Assembly (NCBI GenBank): GCA_001600695.1
Contig: BCKQ01000018.1
Span: 102,518 to 166,517 of the forward strand
From: Ascoidea asiatica
Lineage: Eukaryota > Ascomycota > Saccharomycetes > Ascoideales > Ascoideaceae
Direction: 5' to 3'
Length of the DNA: 64,000 nt
Shown here: one piece after another, positions 10,008-20,225 of the stretch
Layout: each line of letters opens with the position of its first letter
Numbering within the stretch: the first letter of the stretch is position 1
Notes under the pieces: generated by a model
Told to the model about the DNA's origin: nothing
The model's database searches: none
What the model saw: the letters and a program-made list of their open reading frames with translations, nothing else
Made by a program: the position numbers and the translations under genes

Positions 10008-12654
10008 TTCATTTAAATATATAATGCTATTTCCGTCAAATTTCTTGTCTTATATCTCCTTTTTTTTTTACTTCTTATCCTTTATCTTTTAATTTTTATC
10101 TTTTAATTTTTGTCTTTTATTTTTTGTGTTTCATTGTTTGTCTTTTTATCTTTTAACCTTTATCTTTTTTATATCAAATAGTTTATGTAACGGTGATATT
10201 CAATTTTTTAATTCGATTTTTATTTAGTTCTTCGGAGGATTCTTTTATATTATTTTCTTTTAACTTTTTTCTCTCAATTTTTTATTTCTAGTTAGTTTTA
10301 AATTTCTTAATATATATATTTATATATTTGGTCTTTAATCTTTCAGAATCAAAAAAGGCAATACTTTGATAGTATTACCAGGGTAAGCTGACTATAAATT
10401 GAATTTTTGTCGGACTTACCGTTTTAGGCACATGCATGGCTAAATATTTTTTGCTCCGAAAAAGAAATTATTAGAATTTCATTGATTATTAGTCAAATTA
10501 TTATTAATAATAGTTCAAAGAGTTGATGATATGGCTGAATATAATTTCGAATAATGATGTAGTTATTACCATCAGATGGTATAAATAAAAAATAGAATAA
10601 AATAATATCACCTAAAGTGAAGAATTATAAGAGATATAAGGGTGCCTTCTATAATCCAGGGTTTTTCCAATAAATTTTTAAAAGAATATTTTCTTATGGA
10701 TAAATTTTTGGGGATTTTATATAAAAGTTGTTTGAAATATTCTCCTAAAAAACTTTTATATATGAATTTTATTTAAAATGACTTTTTTTTTTTGAGTAAA
10801 GTTGAATTTAAGTTTATTTTCTTGTTATAAATTTACTTCATCAAATTATAATACGGTGAACCATTTGATATTTTTTATTACTAAATCTGTTAGAATAATC
10901 ATTCAAAATTTGAATGAAAAATTTCTAAACTAATTTTGACAGAATTTTTCAATGGAATTGATAAAACAATGGAAAAAAAATATAAATTACTTTTGGAAGT
11001 TAACTGGTTCTGAATTTCAAGTTTTTTATTCTCAATTTTGTGTCATCAGAAAAGAATAAAAACATGCTTTGAATGCAGAGAATCGAACCACAAAAAGCAA
11101 ATGAAATGAAAAGAAGCTAAAAAAACAAGCAAAAACGAAAGATGAAAAAAAAAAATGAAAAGGAGCTCACTGATATCTGCAGGGACAGGATTTTTACTAG
11201 CATAAGATTTACCTGTGAGTGGCTGGTGCAGTGATGTGGTGTTCCAGTATTATATAACTGGGTGTTTTTCCAGATTGCAGTACCTAAAAATCATACTCCG
11301 GATAAATAATTTCAAAGAAAGTTCCAAACTTCTCAGGGATACAAATGGTTAAAGGTTTTTCCGTTCGGATTAATAGCCAGATGCTATGCATTTGGCTGCT
11401 AAAAGTGATGCCGGGGAGAGCCGGATTGTGACCGTAACAGCATAGGATAAATAAAAAAATGACAGGAAGGGGTGGCGCAGGGAAAGCTGATGGTGGTGGC
11501 GTGAAAAGATTCAGAGCCTGGCTGAAAACCGAAAATCTTGACTTTTCTTGAGCTTGGCTCTTGATAGCACGTTAAGAAACAAGTTTCTTGAGTGTTTCTT
11601 TAGTTATGTATACATTGAATTTATCACTACCAGGTATGTAAAATACAGAGTTAATATAATATAAAATTTAAAAATAAAGTATTATTATTTGGCTTCGATA
11701 TAGTTGATTTTTCGTTTTCAAATTCAATTGCTTGTTTGTTATTTAGTTAGATTTTTTGGGTATGGGATCCAGTAAAAGAAAATTGAATATTGAAAAAGAA
11801 GAAAAAATATATATTTCATAGTCATAACAGTTCATGAATTGTTAACATTTCTTGTTTTTTTTTTATTTTTCTTTTCTGCTCAGTTATTTACTGTAGAGAA
11901 AAACTGTTTAGTTGAAATTCGGATGAAAAGTGTGGCTGGTGAAACCCCCATTAAACTTAGCTTTTTGCAGCACCTGTTAAACTAATACTAAAATAACTAG
12001 CATAACTAAAATAACAAAGATAACTAACAGAAATAAAATAAAAAGGAATTCATAAAATACTTATTTTACATAGCATTTTTTTCTTTTTCTTTATGATAGT
12101 AATTCAAGCCCAACTTAAGCTTACACAACTTTACTTCATTATCATTCAAAAGTTTTTCCATTGATAATAAAATAATCTGACTATTATCATTTTAGTTTCA
12201 TTTTAACATCAATTATTCTACTAATCTCTCAATAGAACCTAAATATTACTTGAAAATCAGGAGAGACAACCTTTTTTATTTATCTTCATATTCGAATATA
12301 TCTCAAAATCATTCTTAGTGATTTAATATATTCATTACTATTGAAAATTTAGTATTATTTATTTTTATCATCTTTTCATTAATAAGCTTTTTATTCATTT
12401 TATTATAATTACAATTATCATTATTATTATTACATTACTTATTTTATTGAACTATAATGATAATCAAACAAATATATTATCATATAAATAAATCAATGCT
12501 TCCCAACTATTCTTTCAAAAGATTCTTAATATTTTAATTTTTTATTTTCATCATTATTAAACTATTCAATCAATTAATTATAAAATAATTATAAATCAAT
12601 CAATTATAAATCAATTATTTTCAGCTAAAAAAAAATTAAATTATTTCATTCAAT
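10008..12654. other. Long intergenic region upstream of the JEN-type transporter
   Basis: This is 2.65 kb without a supportable gene. The first 350 bases are T-rich 3' flank. A distinct GC-richer island lies at about 11160-11560, 1.1-1.5 kb upstream of the transporter ATG. It contains CCGGGG at 11411-11416 and several CGG/CCG words, which yeast zinc-cluster factors use. The last 600 bases are extremely AT-rich. No RNA gene could be folded convincingly here. Confidence 0.5.
11411..11416 (+). promoter_or_regulatory. Possible Mig1-type site in the JEN promoter region
   Basis: CCGGGG fits the SYGGGG core bound by the glucose repressor Mig1, and AT-rich bases precede it. JEN1 in S. cerevisiae is glucose-repressed through Mig1, so the position is meaningful. 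The site is far (1.2 kb) from the ATG and is only a motif match. Confidence 0.25.
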
Positions 12655-14313
12655 ATGCCTTCAGATATTGATATTACTGATCAACAAAAAGATCTGTCAA
12701 CAGATTCAAATTTAAATTCCAATTCAGAATCTAATTCAAATTTTAATACAAACTTACCAATAGATGATATTAAAAATTCATTACCAAAAAAAGATAAAAT
12801 AGACTCAAATTATATTCCTGATACACCTCCAGATTTATCTTTAAGTTCAATTAAAAATTATTTAGGTACAAGATTTTCCACTTTAATTAATTTACCAGGT
12901 TCAAATATTTCTTCAATAAATCCAGTACCTGCTTTAAATTCAATGTCTTTATCTCATTGGAATTGGTTCTTTATTGGATTTTGGGGTTGGTGTCTTGATG
13001 CAATGAATTTTTTTGTAGTTTCAATGGCTGCTACCGATATTGCAAAATCTTTAAATAGAAATGTTTCTGATATAACTTGGGGTATAACTTTAGTACTTAT
13101 GCTTCGTTCTGTTGGTGCAATATTTGTTGGTTGGACCTCAGATTGTTATGGTAGAAAATGGCCTTTTATTGCATGTTGTATTGTATTTATTGCAACTCAA
13201 ATTGGTACTGGTTTTGTAAATACTTATCAACAATTCTTAGGTGTTAGAGCTATTTTTGGTATTGCAATGGGTGGTATGTATGGTGTAGCAGCAGCAACTT
13301 CAATGGAAAATTGTCCACCTGAAGCAAGATCTTTACTTTCTGGTATATTTTTACCTGCTTATTCTTTTGGTTATGTTTTAGCTGCTGTATTTAATAGAGC
13401 TTTTGTTAATACAACTCATGGTTGGAGAGCTTTAATGTGGTTTTCTGCAGGTTTACCAGTAATTTTAATTGTTTGGAGATTATTAATGCCTGAATCACCA
13501 TTTTTTATTAAAGCTCAAAATGCCAAAAAATTAGAAATTCAAAGACAAATCAAGGCTGGTACATATATTGAACCTTCTGTAAAATCTAGAATTTCAGAAA
13601 TGAAAAAAGCTATTAAAACTTATTGGTTAACATTTATTTATTTAATCTTTTTAATGGCAGGCTATAATTTCTCATCTCATGGTTCTCAAGATTTATTACC
13701 AACAATGTTAACAAAACAAAGACATTCAAGTATTGATGCAAAAACTGTAATCATTGCAGTTAGTAATCTTGGTGGTATGGCTGGTGGATTCTTTTGGGGT
13801 AATATGATGGAATTAATTGGTAGGAGATTAACAATAATTTGCTGCTGTATTATGGGTGGAGCTTTTATTTATCCAGCATTTTTTCTCAAAAGTAATTCAG
13901 GTATGATTGCAGGTAACTTTTTCTTACAATTTGCAGTATTTGGTGGTTGGGGTACAACCACTGTTCATTTGATGGAATTATCACCTGCAGAATATAGAGC
14001 ATTTGCTTCAGGATTAGCTTATCAATTAGGTAACTTAGCATCATCTGCATCTTCTACAATTGAAAGTGATTTAGGTGCAAAATTTACATTATCAGATGGT
14101 ACATATGATTACGGTAAAGTTATGGCAATATTCTTAGGATGTGTATTTGCTTATTTTATTGTTATTGCATTTTTAGGACCAGAAAAATTTCATAGATCAT
14201 TTGAAACAGCAGCTATGGCTAAAGAAGCAGAGTATAAAGATGAAGAAGTTCTTGAAGAAGAAGAAGATAAAATCATTGAAAAAATTTCTAAAGACTCCAG
14301 TGAAAGAGTTTAA
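12655..14313 (+). CDS. JEN1: JEN-family monocarboxylate:proton symporter (MFS)
   Basis: A 552-residue major-facilitator transporter for lactate/pyruvate-type carboxylates (Jen1) or dicarboxylates (Jen2) at the plasma membrane. The N-terminal 95 residues are disordered and Asn/Ser-rich. Twelve membrane helices follow, beginning at SHWNWFFIGFWGWCLD. The MFS loop motif is GWTSDCYGRKWP (about residue 158-169). The diagnostic JEN signature N-x2-[ST]-H-x-[ST]-Q-D is present as NFSSHGSQD at residues 338-346. The C-terminal tail is acidic (EEVLEEEEDK). I cannot separate the Jen1 and Jen2 subtypes by eye, so the symbol means the family. The only in-frame CTG codon I found in intact host genes is codon 14 (12694-12696), in the disordered tail. 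The gene converges on the next gene with 282 bp between stops. Confidence 0.9.
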   Translation: MPSDIDITDQQKDLSTDSNLNSNSESNSNFNTNLPIDDIKNSLPKKDKIDSNYIPDTPPDLSLSSIKNYLGTRFSTLINLPGSNISSINPVPALNSMSLSHWNWFFIGFWGWCLDAMNFFVVSMAATDIAKSLNRNVSDITWGITLVLMLRSVGAIFVGWTSDCYGRKWPFIACCIVFIATQIGTGFVNTYQQFLGVRAIFGIAMGGMYGVAAATSMENCPPEARSLLSGIFLPAYSFGYVLAAVFNRAFVNTTHGWRALMWFSAGLPVILIVWRLLMPESPFFIKAQNAKKLEIQRQIKAGTYIEPSVKSRISEMKKAIKTYWLTFIYLIFLMAGYNFSSHGSQDLLPTMLTKQRHSSIDAKTVIIAVSNLGGMAGGFFWGNMMELIGRRLTIICCCIMGGAFIYPAFFLKSNSGMIAGNFFLQFAVFGGWGTTTVHLMELSPAEYRAFASGLAYQLGNLASSASSTIESDLGAKFTLSDGTYDYGKVMAIFLGCVFAYFIVIAFLGPEKFHRSFETAAMAKEAEYKDEEVLEEEEDKIIEKISKDSSERV

Positions 14314-14595
14314 ATCTAATTTGTGCATAAAGAAAAATTAAAAAAAAAAAAGAACAAAGTATGTTCTTAAAGTTTCTGTTTACCAATTTTGCATGTTTTA
14401 CAAATTTTAAGATAAATCTTTTTAATAAAAAGTTATCCTGTTTTGTATTTTAATCCTTGTTTTTATATTTCATTAAATTTTTTTATTTTTATATTTTTAT
14501 GTTTTTTTATTTCACTTATGACTACCTTCTATATATATATAGACTTTAATTTAATTCAGTGTTCACTAATTATGCTTAATTTCAAATGTTTATGA

Positions 14596-15735
14596 TTATA
14601 GTAGAGATAAAATATCAGGAGGCAAAATATCTTTAAAAGATGACTGACTAATTTGTAGAAATTGAATTAACTGATTAAATTTAATAATTTGATTGAAATT
14701 TAGTTTAAAATGATAAAAGATTGGAAATATTGATAAGTTAATTTTTAAATAAGAATTTAAGAAAAACTTGAATTTTAAATTATTTTTATCAGTGTTATTA
14801 TCTAATAAAATCTTAATTATTTTTTTTAAAAAAGAAATTGAATTCTTAGTATTGGGATTAATCATTGTATATAAATTTAAATTTGTAATTGTATTATTCT
14901 CAATTGAAATTTTAAAATTTGGAATAAGTATTTTACCTAAATCTAACATAGTTAGGTTATTATTATCGTTTGATTGGCTATCATCTTGTAATTGTAGGGT
15001 GATATTTGATAAATCTATATTTGCAGTTTTAAATAAATTACCAGTTAATGAGAATATATTTTCTAAATAAGTATTATTTAAATTGTAATAATTGAATTTA
15101 TTATCACCATTAATTAAAAAATTAAAAGCCAAAGAATCTTGATTAAAAGAATCTTCATTCAAAGAATCTTGTTTTGAAATATCTGCATTGAAAATATCTT
15201 GAATATTATACTTATTAATATCTTCATTATTATTAATATTATTAGGGTTGAGAATATAATTTGAAGAAATACCATTAAATTTAATATCTTTAACATCAAA
15301 TTCCATTGATTTCTGAATATATAATTGAATATTTGGTAAAATTAAAAACAAATTAATTACAATAAATAAAAAAATAAATAAAATCAAAAAACTCAATAAA
15401 AATTTGAAAAATCTTATTAAAAAGTTTGAGCTTTTCTTATTTTTACAAATTGATTTTTTTCTTCGAACTAAAATATAATCATATTCATAATCATTAGTAT
15501 CATTGTCATGAGTATAATTATTATTGTTAGTGATCATAGGCTGATTATTGTTAATAGATGAATATGAAGGTGGAGGTTGAGAATAGACATTATTATGAAT
15601 ATTATTAATATTACTATTATTATTATCATTCAATGAGGGCGAGGTATAATCATACACATTATTACTAATAAATCTAGGATTACCACAGGGATCATTTAAT
15701 AATGGAGTTTTATCAGAGACTGAATTTTTAACCAT
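14596..15735 (-). CDS. Single-pass, probably vacuolar membrane protein with a lumenal beta-rich domain
   Basis: A 379-residue protein. The cytosolic N-terminus (1-100) carries an acidic dileucine motif D8-x3-L12-L13 (DKTPLL) of the AP-3 vacuole-sorting type. It also has a PPSY motif at about 55-58 that fits the PPxY ligand of Rsp5 WW domains, and a basic patch (RRKK) before the membrane. One long hydrophobic helix lies at about 107-135, followed by PNIQLYIQKSMEFDVKDIKF. That phrase resembles the start of LEA2/DUF3712-type lumenal domains found in fungal vacuolar proteins such as Tag1. The rest is Asn-rich with alternating hydrophobic residues. The homology is tentative and the protein is shorter than Tag1. 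It is the last intact host gene before the repeat block. Confidence 0.7.
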   Translation of the reverse strand: MVKNSVSDKTPLLNDPCGNPRFISNNVYDYTSPSLNDNNNSNINNIHNNVYSQPPPSYSSINNNQPMITNNNNYTHDNDTNDYEYDYILVRRKKSICKNKKSSNFLIRFFKFLLSFLILFIFLFIVINLFLILPNIQLYIQKSMEFDVKDIKFNGISSNYILNPNNINNNEDINKYNIQDIFNADISKQDSLNEDSFNQDSLAFNFLINGDNKFNYYNLNNTYLENIFSLTGNLFKTANIDLSNITLQLQDDSQSNDNNNLTMLDLGKILIPNFKISIENNTITNLNLYTMINPNTKNSISFLKKIIKILLDNNTDKNNLKFKFFLNSYLKINLSIFPIFYHFKLNFNQIIKFNQLIQFLQISQSSFKDILPPDILSLL

Positions 15736-16170
15736 TTAGATAATAGTATTAATGATATGAATGTATTTAATCTATTAAAACTAGTGAAGATGATATATTA
15801 TTGTTTGTAATGACTTTATGACACAGAATTTAATTCCAAGGAAATAAGTAGAGGATCTGAATAAAATAGAAAAGCAGTATTTGAAGGATATTTTATCACG
15901 ATAAAAGATTTTGAAGAAGGTAAAACTGAATATAAAAAAAATTATTTTGCTTTAATAATATTAATGGATTTTAAATTGGATGAGATGCAATAGACAGTAA
16001 TACAAAAACTTATAACGTTAAATCAAATTAATTCAAATCTAATAGCTGTTCCTTTATCCTTTAAATTACTTAATCTAGATGACACCGGTCGATCATCTAG
16101 TCCACACCGTGATCAAGAAAGCGCCTTGGTTTCTCTACCTAACCCTCGATTTTCAAACCACGATAAACAG
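15736..16170. other. Gene-to-transposon junction, includes a 26-bp hairpin
   Basis: This is the 5' flank of the minus-strand membrane-protein gene up to the gypsy LTR. The last 90 bases are GC-richer. They include CTAGATGA ... TCATCTAG, an 8-bp perfect stem with a 10-base loop, at 16075-16100. The final four bases, ACAG at 16167-16170, are the left target-site copy of the gypsy element. Confidence 0.5.
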
Positions 16171-16660
16171 TGATTGTAGTTCGAACGAAATATCTAATTA
16201 TTACTAAGAAGATATCTAATTCAAATTATAAACAATTGTTAATTAAAATATAAAATATATAAAAATTATATAAAAAATATGGGAGGTAAGTGCCCTATTT
16301 NTATTAGTGGAAAATAGGAGCGGGTAACCCATCATAAGAATCAATTTGTACATTTAGTATGTGAAAGTTCACTTCCCATACTTAAGAAAAAAAACAAAAT
16401 AAAGTATTGTTCTGGAACACGCTACGTCATTCTAAGAACAAACACAAAAATTTCAGTACATTCGAGATGCACAAAGACCGTCGATAAAAGAATAAATAAT
16501 GCAGATCCAGAACGTTCTAGTACATTTAACATGCACACAGAAGTTCTGAAAATGCAATAGAATGTACTGGTAAAACAATCTATAAAATCTAAGAAAGTCT
16601 AAGAATAGAGAAGAATATATAAAGACAATTCTAATAAAAAAGTAAAATGATTAACAATCA
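16171..16660 (-). repeat. Gypsy 3' LTR (element sense is minus)
   Basis: A 490-bp LTR beginning TGATTGTAG and ending TAACAATCA. In element sense a TATAAATA-like box lies about 170 bases before the LTR end, so U3 is long. One base is N at 16301. It differs from the 21898-22382 copy at about 25-30 positions, mostly in the U3 half. Confidence 0.93.
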
Positions 16661-18230
16661 AATAAGCCCACGTTTTTAAATCAAAGTCCCTTGAAATTTT
16701 AGTTAATCTTGATCTATCACCATTTAGTAATTTTTGAGAATGATCGAAAAAAGTTTTCATTGGATGCTTATCGTCAGTGAAAACAGGAATCAGTCTACGA
16801 TCATTTACTTTATTTTTAATATCAGCACCGTTTAAAGTTGAAAGTTTGTAAAAATTATTATCAAAAATCATTTTGACTATATGTGGACCATCACAATATG
16901 GTTCTAATTTGTATTTTCTAATTCGATATCTTGAAACATAATCACCTACTTCAAAAACTTTAATGAATGCTTTGTATTCTTGAAGGTTCTGTTTCGTATT
17001 TGCAATGTTCCATTTAATTATGGAATGTTCTTTTCTTTTTTACTTAGCTTTTGAATTTGCAAGACTCTTTAGCTTCTTTATCCTCGCTATCTGTAGGTTC
17101 TTTTGCATAAGGTTGCATATCATCGCTTGAACCTCAATATACACCATAAGCTAAAAAGTAAGGTGAAAACCCATATTTTGGCTTTATTGATCTGCATTGG
17201 ATTAATGCAGCATTGATAGGGAGGTCTCATTCTAAGGAAACATTCAAATAAACTAAAATTTGTGTGAATAAACCATTAAACTTCTCACATTTACCATTAG
17301 TCTCTGGGTGATATGGAGTGGTTTTGCGACATTTGATTCCGAAGGAATCTAATTTATCAATAACATTATTTGCAACAAAAGCAGAACCATTATCCATAGT
17401 TATTTCTTTCATTTGACCATGGTTAGTGACGATACTTTGAATTAAATTTAAAACATCTAATGAGCCAGTATCTGGTGTTGCAACAGCATAAGCATAATCC
17501 GTACCATAATCAATTGCAGTCATACAAAATTTATTTCCAGATGAAGTTTTTTGAAAAGGACGAATATAATCCATCCCCCATCTTGAGAAGGCTGTTGCAA
17601 AAGGAATTGGAGTTAATGTCTTAGAAATAGCTGATGGCTTTTTCATAAGCTGACAATGAGGACAAACTGTAATAACTTCTTGAAATAATAGAATACTATC
17701 AGGATGAAAGTATTTTTCATTTACCATGTTTTCTAGATTTCCAATGGGACAGTGAGCATTTGAAAGATGAACTTTTTCAGAGACTTCCTTAAACTTATCT
17801 GCACTTAAAACAATAGCTAAACGATCTTTAATTCTAATATGTAGTTGATTATCATAGAAAATAAAGTTAGCAAAGATAAATTTAGAACTCCTATTTTTAG
17901 GAATTTCTTTATTTTGAAAAAATTCTTTAATTCTAATAAGATCGACTTCACACAAATCCTTAATTGATTTGATGGTTTTGATCTGAGTTTCAGTTTCATT
18001 AAGTTCATCAATTTCCATTAATGTCTCATNTGCTTTTTCATCAACCANATCAGTCCTTCTTGNTAGTAANTCAGGAACCANATTTTNTTTTCCAGGCTTA
18101 TATTGAATATCACAATCATAATGTTCAATGATTTCAATGAATTTCCTAACTCTTTTTCCAGGATCTGATTTAGTTCTAATATATTGGAGAGATTCATGAT
18201 CGGTTCTAACAATAATTTTGCATCCTTCAA
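16661..18230 (-). pseudogene. Gypsy pol, end of RNase H plus integrase (broken)
   Basis: The frame starts in RNase H at about 18225 after a 1-nt frameshift and continues through KIIVRTDHESLQYI and YKPGK into integrase. Integrase has an HHCC-like finger ending CPHC. All three catalytic acids are present, in GMDYIRPF, TMDNGSAF and PYHPETNGKCEKFNG (D, D, E with a 35-type spacing). The main frame stops at 17227 with TGA. Coherent C-terminal integrase sequence continues beyond it in pieces (PINAALIQCRS, then DGPHIVKMIFDNNFYKL), so the stop is a mutation. The residual frame at 16599-16871 reads on into the LTR. Confidence 0.85.
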
Positions 18231-20225
18231 TCTATTTTTGAAATGAATCAATGAATGAACAAGATCTAAAAGTTCTCTCTCTTGAGCAGAATACTTTTGT
18301 TGTGTTTTTGAAAATTTTCTTGACTCAAAAACAACAGGATATAATTGGATCTTTCCAGTGTTCTCATTTTTATAAGGTTGGAGTAATACACAACCTAAAG
18401 CAAAGTCAGAAGCATCAGTTTCTAAAATTCCAACTCTCTCAGGATCAAATGCTTTTAAAACAGAAACAGTAGTTAATGTTTTTTTCATTGATGTAAAGCA
18501 TTCAATTTGAGAAGGTTTTAATTCAATTTTGGTTCCTGGTTTAGGAGACCCAACCAATAAATCTGTAAGTGGGATCATTTGGTGAGAAAAATTTGAGATA
18601 AATTTTCGGTAATATGAGCATAAGTTAATGAAACCTCTTATATCAGTAATTGATTTTGGTAATGGCCAATTTAAGATTTTCTCGATCTGTGTAGGATCAG
18701 TTTTGATTCCTTCTGAGGAAACAATATGTCCTANAAATTTAACTTCTTTGCAAAAGAATTTNGACTNCTTCACATTTAATTGAAGTTTTTCTTTTTCAAG
18801 TNGAGTAAGGACCTCATTAACTTGATCAATATGATCTGCTTTATTATGGCTGTAAATAATTATATCATCAACATAAACCATAACATAAGGTAGNTGGCCT
18901 AAAATTTTCATCATAAATGATNGAAAGGTATAAGTACCATTGACTAAGCCAAAAGGCANGACATTGAATTGATAATGANCTGAATTGGAAGAAAAAGCAG
19001 TTTTAGCTTTACTATCATTATCNAAAGCAATTTGGTAAAAGCNATTTNTCATATCNAAACAAGTGAAGTATTTAGCACCATTGAGTTTATTAAGGCAAAT
19101 ATCAATAGATGGCAAAGGAAAATAATGCCTAACACTAATAGNATTTAATTTCCTATAATNAACGCAAACTCTATAAGTTCTATCATCTTTTGGAACAAGA
19201 ACTAATGGAAAGTTCCAACCACTTTTAGTTTCAGAAATTAATCCAGCTTCTAGATTTGATTTAACCAATTCATCAATGAATTTTTGTTGAAGAGGACTAT
19301 AGTTGTAACTTCCAATATAAATTGGTGTTTCAGAAGTTGTTTCAATAGTGAGTTTAAACAGTCTTTCGGGAGGTAATCTTGGAGTTGAATCATTTAAGTA
19401 AGAGTATTTCTTAAGATCAAACACTTGTTCCTCATTTGACTGTGATGTTGAGACATAAAATTTTTCTAATTCATCAACATTTTCTGGACTCAAAATACAC
19501 TTTTTATCTTGGTTAAAAAGCATAATTGAAAATCTATCACTACCTTTTGCACAAAATTTATGGTGGTAGAGAAATCTACTTCCAATCGTAATATCGAAAG
19601 CTTTTGTTGAACTTTCTGGCAAAACAGCACATTTAATGTCAATTAAACCAAAGTTTTCAATGAATAGTGGTAAAATGACATCATTCTTGACTATCATTGT
19701 CCCTGTAAAGCCATGGAGTTTTGTAGGCTTACGCTGTAGCATTTTGATTTCCAAGCCTTTTAAGGATGATTCAAAAACATAGTTGGATTCAGCACCAGTA
19801 TCGAAAAGAATTTTCATCTTTTTATCATTAACAGAAGAATTGAAATATCTATTAGGAAACTTTTTGTTGTTGCTGTTAATTAATCTAAAATGTTCATCGT
19901 CAGAAAAGGATTCTGAGGTCAGTTCCAGCTCTGACTTTTCAGATTGGTCTTCCTCCACTCCTTCTTCAGCAATTATGTAACTAGACGTGTTGTCATATTT
20001 GTTTTTGTATCTAGCATTGGAATCACCTTTTGATTTTCTATTTGCAGCTTCAGTTTCAGCAATTTTTTTTGTATTTTCTATACCAGAAACAAGTATTTCT
20101 GAAATGTCCTGGGAGATTACAGAAATCACAAGTTTTGGTTGTGGAACCAATTGCATTGAAGTTTTCCTTTGAGTTTGAATCAATAATTGATTCAAGATTA
20201 TTGAACTTATAAATATCATTGTCAA
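18018..20225 (-). pseudogene. Gypsy pol: protease, reverse transcriptase, RNase H
   Basis: A 735-codon frame. Protease active site is LFDTGAESNYV. RT has YFPLPSID, FGLVNGTYTF and the catalytic YVDDIIIYS. RNase H begins ILETDASDFALGC. Many Xs arise from single Ns between 18030 and 19160, perhaps where near-identical copies were merged. After HFKNRLKDAK the frame shifts by one nucleotide at about 18225 and the rest of this ORF is out of frame. One CTG codon is in frame at 19359-19361 (PERLFKL). The ORF overlaps gag by about 170 bases in the +1 frame. Confidence 0.9.

Noticed and set aside
10520-10590. Box C/D snoRNA-like TGATGA and CTGA words
   Set aside because: Only isolated boxes with no terminal stem and no final D box at a suitable distance. 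Such words are common in AT-rich DNA.
11070-11100. GGTTCGATTC on the minus strand suggesting a tRNA B box
   Set aside because: The stem does not pair and there is no matching A box upstream.
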